Source of the DNA: Patiria pectinifera
Taxonomy: Eukaryota > Echinodermata > Asteroidea > Valvatida > Asterinidae
Length of the DNA stretch: 64,000 bases
Direction: 5' to 3'
Assembly: GCA_029964075.1 (NCBI GenBank)
Contig: CM057146.1
Coordinates: 12,357,501-12,421,500 of the forward strand
Shown here: positions 59,472 to 64,000 of the stretch, piece by piece
Position numbering within the stretch: the stretch's first letter is position 1
Layout: the number at the start of each line of letters is the position of its first letter
Program-made: the position numbers and the translations under genes
The notes under the pieces: model-generated
Databases searched by the model: none
Seen by the model: the letters and a program-made list of their open reading frames with translations, nothing else
Told to the model about the DNA's origin: nothing

Positions 59472-59706
59472 GATTTGCAAGAAAGCGCACAACATATCCA
59501 CTGGCACTGGCCTAGCCCAAATTATTGGACGTATGGCATGTATGGACTTGTCATGTTAATTGTGGAACCGATTCGGACAATCAAACTTCATCGTCTTTTC
59601 GGACTGTTTAACTTTCGGATTATTTAACCAAACTGTATTTTTGGACTAATGAACACTTCTGACCCACAACTTCAGTAAACACAAGCTAAAATAACCGTCC
59701 ACTTAC

Positions 59707-59880
59707 ATAATTCCGTTCCCCCAAATTTTCTGCCTTTCTTATTTTCAAAGCAACCGGTCTTTTTGTTGATCTGTCTGGCTCCCTGCCTACGCAATATGTT
59801 TCGAGACAGTAGATTAGACTGGTTCTCGCCTGGAAGTTAGACTTTTTTCCAGATGCCCCGCTTCTCCGTTATCAAGTTGG
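59707..59880 (-). other. Candidate 5' noncoding exon of CEP112
   Basis: A strong donor (GTAAGT at 59706-59701 on the minus strand) could splice to the acceptor at 57715. The upstream edge is a guess. This is inferred from the splice-site pair only. Confidence 0.3.
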
Positions 59881-60260
59881 AGATCAATGCAGCACTATAT
59901 TACGCCTCGATTAGAGACCATCCCATACCGGGGGAGGGGCGAGATATGAGGGCGAGGGGGACACGGGACATGCTTCCCTTTTTGTTCCATATTTTCTTAT
60001 AATAATTTGCTCATTGTATTTTTATCCTTAACAAATCATTTAATTTTGCTCTTAAAGAATAGATGGTGTTCCTTGCTCTATTCGACCCGCACAGTGCAAG
60101 AAAAAGTTTGCAAATATCCCTGGTATCCGGCTAATGGATCAGATGATGCTGCTTACATACGAGCGATTACCAGCCAATTTAAAACACGGAAATGCAAAAT
60201 GAAATGGGCAAAGTGCATCAATCGACATTTAGGCACCTGCACCGCACACGCACAGGCAGC
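59880..60260. promoter_or_regulatory. Possible bidirectional promoter between CEP112 and the RhoGDI gene
   Basis: It lies between the two candidate noncoding first exons that point away from each other. Unlike its surroundings it shows no obvious transposon. It has a G-rich stretch at 59928-59965. No TATA box is evident. Inferred from layout. Confidence 0.25.
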
Positions 60261-60380
60261 AACAGCTATCTAGTCTCATAAGTTTTATCTAGCTGAGCTC
60301 TGAGGCGTGGTCGTCGACACTTTTTTGTCCGATTTCAAAGTAATCTTGTCAAAATATTCGTCATTTTTCTGCTGTAGCTG
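60250..60380 (+). other. Candidate 5' noncoding exon of the RhoGDI gene
   Basis: A near-consensus donor GTAAGTATGA begins at 60381, downstream of non-repetitive sequence, and could join the acceptor at 62382. The start is unknown. Inferred only from splice sites and the divergent layout. Confidence 0.3.
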
Positions 60381-60384
60381 GTAA

Positions 60385-60451
60385 GTATGATTAAAAGTTC
60401 AGGTTTTGATTTAAAAAGTATGATTAAAAGTTCAGGTTTTGATTTACAAAG
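60385..60451 (+). repeat. 33-bp tandem duplication
   Basis: GTATGATTAAAAGTTCAGGT followed by TTTGATTTA occurs twice with a 33-bp period, right after the candidate noncoding exon donor at 60381. Confidence 0.8.
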
Positions 60452-61674
60452 AGTATGATCATGATGATGGAGATAATCATTTTTGGAGACCGATTCCAAT
60501 TTCCTGTTGTGTGGTTTTTTTAGTGCATAGGCCTACTTGTACATGGCAATTTGACATATACTGAAACTGAAAGGCACACAGGCCCTTCTAATTTTAGACA
60601 TACGGGTACATAACATGTACTACTAGTACTTAGTACTACTACTAGTACTAGTCTACTTTCATGACTTTATTCCTCATTTGTTGGCACATTTTTGTTGCAT
60701 TTCTCAACTTGGCATATTTCGACTTTTCCCACGAGCATGACGAGTGTTGCCAATTCAAGCCTCTTTACTCCAAAGGCAATAGGCCTAGGCTACGATCAGT
60801 TTTGTAAGTGTTAATTGTTTCCTTACATGGTGTTAACATGTAATTAAATAAATTACAATGGTTTTGGTTTAATTTTCAATTTTTTTAAAGATATTTTTAA
60901 ATTTTAAATTGTTTTTTTATATATTTTATTTATTTATTTATTTATTATTATTGTTTTTATTTATTTTTAATTTAAAAAAAAAAAAATTTGGGGGGGGTCT
61001 TAAATATGGAAGAGGCTACCGAACACGCCTGGTACTGGGCCCCGATTTCGGAGGGCTATACACGACCGGCAGCAGTAATGCTTGCTCATGCATCAGATCT
61101 TGATGTCATTTGGTTAAGGGGAAGAATTAGAATTCCACAGATGGACATCACTAAATTTTCCCTGCAGTGACCTATCAGCCATCACAAAGCGATAACATGT
61201 CCTAAAAAGTCGTATTATCCGGGGAAAATGTTGAAGCATTTACTGAGAAAACATGTGGAATTGTTCAGACCAGTCTCAAAGGGTTTGTGCAGATGGGACC
61301 TTCATCAGTGCTGAAAAACATGCAAAACAAAATTAGGCAAACTTTACTCACACTGTATAGCCAGCAAAATTTCCCAAAATTTTCATTGGGCAAAGAAAAG
61401 GTCCTCAGTATTTCACCAACCACGTTTGCAGATGCAATTCAATTTTCCAAGGAGACTTTTCTTTAATATTTTGCACATGAGAGGTGTGTCAAGTGATTTC
61501 AAAATGAGGCTAAAGAGACTACATGTAGATTAATAGTACATAAGTGTACATGTCCAACCATGGGCCAACTATTTGAAAAGACTGACCTCTTCATTCAGTG
61601 TCATTAGTAAAAGGAATTAACAAAACCACCGAAAGTTCCAAATTTTTGGTTTCATCAGGGAATGTATGTAAGTA

Positions 61675-62345
61675 TAATACGTGACAGAACTGGGCAGAGG
61701 TGGAAATAAGGGTTTGCGGGTATTAGGAAAGAGAATAAAATACGCCTCAGTACAATTCTGTTTGTTGCACTTCAATCTGACATTCTGTTGACAAGTTATG
61801 TGGCTGGTTAAAGTTTGCATTTATCCATGTTATCAAAGGAAAGATTTCCATATACAGGTACGAAGTTCACTCAACACTCTGTGTACAAACCCTATGAGAG
61901 TGGACTGAAAAATTCTAATAAGTGTTTTCTAAGAAAATCCTTGTATTTTCTCCATGCTCAAATTGACTTTTAAGACATGAAATTGCTATCTTTGGGCTTG
62001 TTAGTCAATACAGAGGAAAATTAGTGAACTTCGCATATGGTAATCTTGCCTTATCAAAATGTCAAAAAAGTACAACACCGAGCATTAACAAGGCCATGAA
62101 AGTTTTGAGTTTGGTTTTCAAGAAAATGAAAGATGCCAATCTTTCCCTTTCCCCACCAAAACCCCAACTTTTATTCCACTATTTTATACTATTTCTCTAA
62201 AATGTGAAGTAGACACATCAAAAATTGCAAGTGTCAATAAATCAGAAAAATCGAGAAAAAACATTTCCCCAATTTAATTTGTTGCGTTGTTTTTCTACTA
62301 TGGTCTGTGCCCAGTTCTGTCTCATTTTGCCAGACTGCCGCACAA
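61675..62345. mobile_element. Family E element just upstream of the RhoGDI exon
   Basis: The left CAGAACTGGGCAGAGG and right GTGCCCAGTTCTGTCTCATT are inverted. A partial right end recurs at 45048-45180 and a left end at 21420-21560. The right border is about 37 nt from the splice acceptor at 62382. Confidence 0.65.
61838..62046. mobile_element. MITE family I, copy 2, nested in family E
   Basis: Same interior and ends as 58447-58668 with small indels. It interrupts the family E element 61675-62345 upstream of the RhoGDI exon. Confidence 0.75.
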
Positions 62346-62382
62346 GACAGGCGCTAAGTGGGTTCATTCTTTTTCTCTCCAG

Positions 62383-62585
62383 AAGTCAGAGTAAAGTAAG
62401 GATGGCAGATGAACCAGAAGCCGTGCCAGCTCAGGGGGACGAGGTTGATGACGCGGCTGCCCTTACCCCCGGCTACAAAGCGCCCGAATTCAAGAGCGTG
62501 CAGGCGATTCAAGAGCTGGACGCCGACGACGAAAGCCTGGTCAAGTACAAGAAAACTCTACTTGCTGGCGCTGAAAATGTTTTAG
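62383..62585 (+). CDS. ARHGDI: Rho GDP-dissociation inhibitor, first coding exon (ATG at 62402), gene continues beyond the window
   Basis: A pyrimidine tract ending in CCAG precedes the exon; 19 nt of 5' UTR come before ATG at 62402, and a donor GTACTG follows at 62586. The exon encodes 61 residues: an acidic N-terminus, then GYKAPEFKSVQAIQELDADD followed by ESLVKYKKTLLAG. This matches the RhoGDI regulatory arm (family pattern YKPP..KS...IQELD.DDESL.KYK..LL). In the known family this helix-loop-helix contacts the switch regions of Rho, Rac or Cdc42 and blocks GDP release and membrane binding. The lipid-binding immunoglobulin-like domain must lie in later exons; I find none of it before 64000. 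Whether it is the A, B or G type cannot be judged, and invertebrates usually have a single gene. Confidence 0.88.
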
Positions 62586-62589
62586 GTAC

Positions 62590-63700
62590 TGTGCAAATTT
62601 ATACAAACCAAAAAACAACCAAAAATTGGGAAGAGCTGATCTCGGCTGAATTTCATTCAGCTTTTTTACCTAGGTTGACACAATAAGAGACTTTGATAGA
62701 ATGAGGTAGACTCTAAAATTCCCAACTATTGTGTGCTCCATGTCTGAAAATGTTTAGTGAAGCGTTCACTTTTTTCACTCAACAGAACCTATCAGGCATG
62801 CAACTTTTCCTCGGATCAGCTGATTTCCTCTTTTTTTACTTCCCATGTGTGCCATTGAAAATAGAAAAACACTGTACAAAATCTGGGAAAAAGTTGAATT
62901 TCCTCTTTTTTTGTGCTTTCCCAGTTGCATGCCTGACCTATGTCCATTCCACAAAACACTGTATTTGTGGTTGTCTCATACATGTACATGTACCTTCCAC
63001 GTACACAATTGTGAAGTGACTGCATACTTCAGTACAAAGGGCAAAAGAAATGATAAATCTCTTCTTTTTGTTAGAACCAGGAAGTTAATATCATAGAAGT
63101 TCATAGTTCTGCCACAGTACAACAGTTGATTCTGAGTGACCGGAGAATAAATATTTCCCTTCATTATTTATCATCAAATAAAAGCGCAATGGGAAACTAT
63201 ATACATTGTACCGTAGGTTGTCCGTCTATAGGCCAAGTGAAAAAAATATGCCGGCTTCCATTTTTCCCTGCCGCCTCCTTTGTAATCATACATTAGCAAT
63301 ATATTTTGCCTTTTATGTGCTCCCAGCAAACTTGTTGTTATGTATGCAAATCTGGTAGAAAAGGTGATGTCTCGCTTGGACACAAAAGCGTCAAGAAAGA
63401 GTCGAGAAAACGGGAGAATCCATCTTGGAAAATCTGCCATGTTTGGGGGGGGGGTGGGAAGGCCATCTCTCTTTTGTTCAAACAAAAAGCCTGGTTGAGA
63501 AACATTTTTTGTTTTTTACTTGGCCTCATCTGTATTAAGTTGAACAAGGAAGTTGATTCAGACAAGACAGTTTCTTTTCAAATATAAGCTGATCTCGGCT
63601 CAATTTTATTGACACGTAGCCTTTGAGATACGGTGGACACAGTAAAAGGGCGCCATTTGTTGGTTTATGTTAACTCTTCATTTAACCCTTACCTAGAAAC
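62590..63700. other. RhoGDI first intron, mostly unassigned
   Basis: It holds the family D repeat at 62788-62938 and a G-run at 63445. No second RhoGDI exon is found: nothing reads like the continuation of the regulatory arm or the Ig-like domain start. Confidence 0.5.
62788..62938. repeat. Short inverted-end repeat family D, copy 4
   Basis: CAGGCATGCAACTTTTCCTC and mirrored CCAGTTGCATGCCTG. It lies in the first visible intron of the RhoGDI gene, about 200 nt from the donor. Confidence 0.7.
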
Positions 63701-63972
63701 TACGCTAGGAACCATCCTTAATCCTCCAAAATCCTCCATGATTTTGCACTTATGTTCAAATGAAGGATACCCAGCGCCTCAATCCTTCAAAATCGTCAAA
63801 CAGTCTCGCCTCAAAAAATGCATTCGTCCTCAATCCTCCAAAATCCTCCTTTTCAAACACCGTTTATCCTCAATCCTACGAAATCCTCTTGTACTTCAAC
63901 ACCATTCATCCTAAATCTTCCAAAATCCTCCAAAACTGCCAAGAGGACTTTGGAGGATTGACATTAAGGAAA
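63700..63972. mobile_element. MITE with internal AATCCTCCAAAATCCTCC repeats
   Basis: CCTTAATCCTCCAAAATCCT at the left, and an inverse with a small insertion at the right (GGACTTTGGAGGATTG). The interior has four spaced copies of the ATCCTCCAAAATCCTC motif. Confidence 0.65.
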
Positions 63973-64000
63973 AAAGGGGCTTGCTACTTTTTATTGGTAC

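Noticed and set aside
62225-62401. In-frame upstream extension of the RhoGDI start, from an ATG at 62225
   Set aside because: It reads through the family E transposon and across a good splice acceptor. The ATG at 62402 matches the family start and follows the acceptor.
1-64000. Bacterial operon, promoter or terminator features
   Set aside because: No densely packed open frames, and the gene structure is intron-based, so such features do not apply.

Overview
The window looks like nuclear DNA from a marine invertebrate. Small exons are separated by long GT-AG introns, tRNA-derived SINEs are frequent, and there are many short inverted-repeat transposons, Polinton remnants and satellite arrays. 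The repeat style suggests an echinoderm or another invertebrate deuterostome, but this is a guess from repeats and not a measured placement.

One protein-coding gene can be read from start to stop. It lies on the minus strand from 57702 to 22358 and has 24 coding exons that splice in phase to a 927-residue protein. I identify it as CEP112 (CCDC46), a centrosomal coiled-coil protein. The N-terminal block, the conserved coiled-coil blocks and the C-terminal block appear in the order known for this family, and the length is close to that of the human protein (about 955 residues). A second gene starts divergently on the plus strand at 62402. Only its first coding exon is in the window; it encodes the N-terminal regulatory arm of a RhoGDI (ARHGDI family). 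The 4.7 kb between the two start codons may hold a shared bidirectional promoter near 59.9-60.3 kb.

Layout. 0-2.3 kb: a partial copy of a repeated module, then a 60-bp GC-rich minisatellite. 2.3-11.9 kb: a near-palindrome of about 9.6 kb. Each arm has a 1.4-1.5 kb module carrying a tRNA-like sequence, flanked by arrays of a roughly 67-bp AT-rich monomer with higher-order organisation. The arrays flip orientation at about 8825. 12-15 kb: a rearranged, frameshifted Polinton/Maverick remnant with DNA polymerase B, integrase and capsid-like C-terminal pieces. 15.8-16.3 kb: a decayed non-LTR reverse transcriptase fragment. 16.3-22 kb: repeats and unassigned DNA. 22.2-59.7 kb: CEP112 and its introns. 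These hold Harbinger-type, hAT-type, TTAA-targeting, pogo/Tigger-type and 9-bp-TSD inverted-repeat elements, several SINE families, a satellite with nuclear-receptor-like motifs and near-perfect foldback palindromes. 59.7-64 kb: the possible promoter, the RhoGDI exon and more repeats.

No bacterial features, CRISPR array, rRNA gene or convincing functional tRNA gene was seen. The two most unusual structures are the 2.3-11.9 kb palindromic satellite and the decayed duplicates of CEP112 exon 13, one of which was split by a transposon whose empty site survives in a sister copy.
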